DNA from: JBGSYJ01 sp041748075
GTDB lineage: Bacteria > Acidobacteriota > Thermoanaerobaculia > Gp7-AA8
Length of the DNA: 9,538 nucleotides
Assembly: GCA_041748075.1 (NCBI GenBank)
Contig: JBGTDX010000138.1
Coordinates: 1 to 9,538 of the forward strand
Reading direction: 5' to 3'
In this document: piece after piece, positions 9,107 to 9,538 of the stretch
How positions within the stretch are numbered: the first letter of the stretch is position 1
How the letters are laid out: every line of letters begins with the position of its first letter
Notes under the pieces: model-generated
What the model was told of the DNA's origin: nothing
The model's database searches: none
What the model saw: the letters and a program-made list of their open reading frames with translations, nothing else
Program-made: the position numbers and the translations under genes

Positions 9107-9538
9107 GCGGACACTCAGTATCGCGGTGGCAGGCGCCGGCCTCATGGGCGAGTGGCATGCGCGTTACGCGCGACGTGCCGGCGCCGAGCTGCTTGCCGTC
9201 GTCGATCCCGACAGATCGAAGCATTCCCTCACGCGTTTCGGCAACACGAGGTTCTTCGAGTCCCTCGGCTCGATGCTGAACGAAGCTAAACCTCGCGCCG
9301 TGCATCTGTGCACCCCATCCGGGATGCACGTTTCCCAGTGTGAGCAGCTCCTCCGGCAGGGCATCCACATCCTCTGCGAAAAGCCCGTCGGGGAAAGCCT
9401 CTCCGACGTCGAGAAACTGATCGCACTCGCTGGTGAAAATGGGGCCTCGATCGTTCCCGTCCACCAGTTCGTCTTTCAGAGAGGTGTGCGACGTGCCAGG
9501 TCCGAGCTGGAACGACTCGGCGAACTTCTCGAGGTCGA
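9099..9538 (+). CDS. Second Gfo/Idh/MocA-family oxidoreductase (partial, runs off window)
   Basis: The frame is open from ATG 9099 to the window end, giving the first 146 residues. It starts MGERTLSIAVAGAGLMGEWH, with the Rossmann loop GAGLMG at 12-17. VVDPD (34-38) ends the second strand, then LCTPSGMHV (70-78), and the family signature LCEKPVGESL (92-101, EKP at 94-96). The substrate domain begins near VHQFVFQRGV (121-130) and is cut off. The ATG overlaps the last 8 nt of the upstream paralogue in another frame, which indicates tight translational coupling; a GGGAAG stretch at 9089-9094 may serve as its ribosome site. It is not a close copy of the upstream protein, so the two probably catalyse different steps or different substrates in one pathway. 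The substrate cannot be told from this half. Confidence 0.92.
   Translation, partial: MGERTLSIAVAGAGLMGEWHARYARRAGAELLAVVDPDRSKHSLTRFGNTRFFESLGSMLNEAKPRAVHLCTPSGMHVSQCEQLLRQGIHILCEKPVGESLSDVEKLIALAGENGASIVPVHQFVFQRGVRRARSELERLGELLEV

Overview
The window is GC-rich bacterial chromosomal DNA. It opens with the end of rpoB and a complete rpoC, the core RNA polymerase genes. The best guess for the lineage is Acidobacteriota or a neighbouring phylum. This rests on the receptor-type Ser/Thr kinase remnant, with an N-terminus beginning MDIPVGTRIGPYEIL and a FlgO/TolB-like C-terminal domain, and on general codon use. It is a judgement from family knowledge, not a computed placement.

Layout: (1) 1-4362 holds the last codons of rpoB, a 61-nt gap, and rpoC (TTG start, 1400 aa, all catalytic and zinc residues present), closed by a strong intrinsic terminator. 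No ribosomal protein gene follows, so the rpoBC transcript appears to end here. (2) 4363-4482 is a short convergent intergenic region with a perfect REP-like palindrome and a second hairpin just after the stop of the opposing gene. (3) 4483-4950, minus strand, is an uncharacterised small membrane protein with four predicted helices. (4) 4951-5112 is a divergent spacer with short GGCATCTT direct repeats. (5) 5113-6532 is a membrane-anchored Ser/Thr protein kinase that looks decayed. Its glycine-rich loop is broken by a frameshift, the kinase C-lobe looks short, and homology in the sensor-like domain stops abruptly. (6) 6529-7830 is a glutamate/dicarboxylate-type cation symporter, possibly translated from a leaderless mRNA. 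(7) 7955-9538 is a compact same-strand group: a 26-residue lysine-rich microprotein with a near-perfect ribosome binding site, a complete Gfo/Idh/MocA oxidoreductase (TTG start 9 nt downstream), and a second Gfo/Idh/MocA oxidoreductase overlapping the first by 8 nt and running off the window.

No mobile element, CRISPR array, RNA gene or recognised defence system was found. The observations most worth a second look are the lysine-rich microprotein in front of the oxidoreductase pair, the decaying kinase, the candidate leaderless promoter of the symporter, and the palindromic repeat between the convergent genes.
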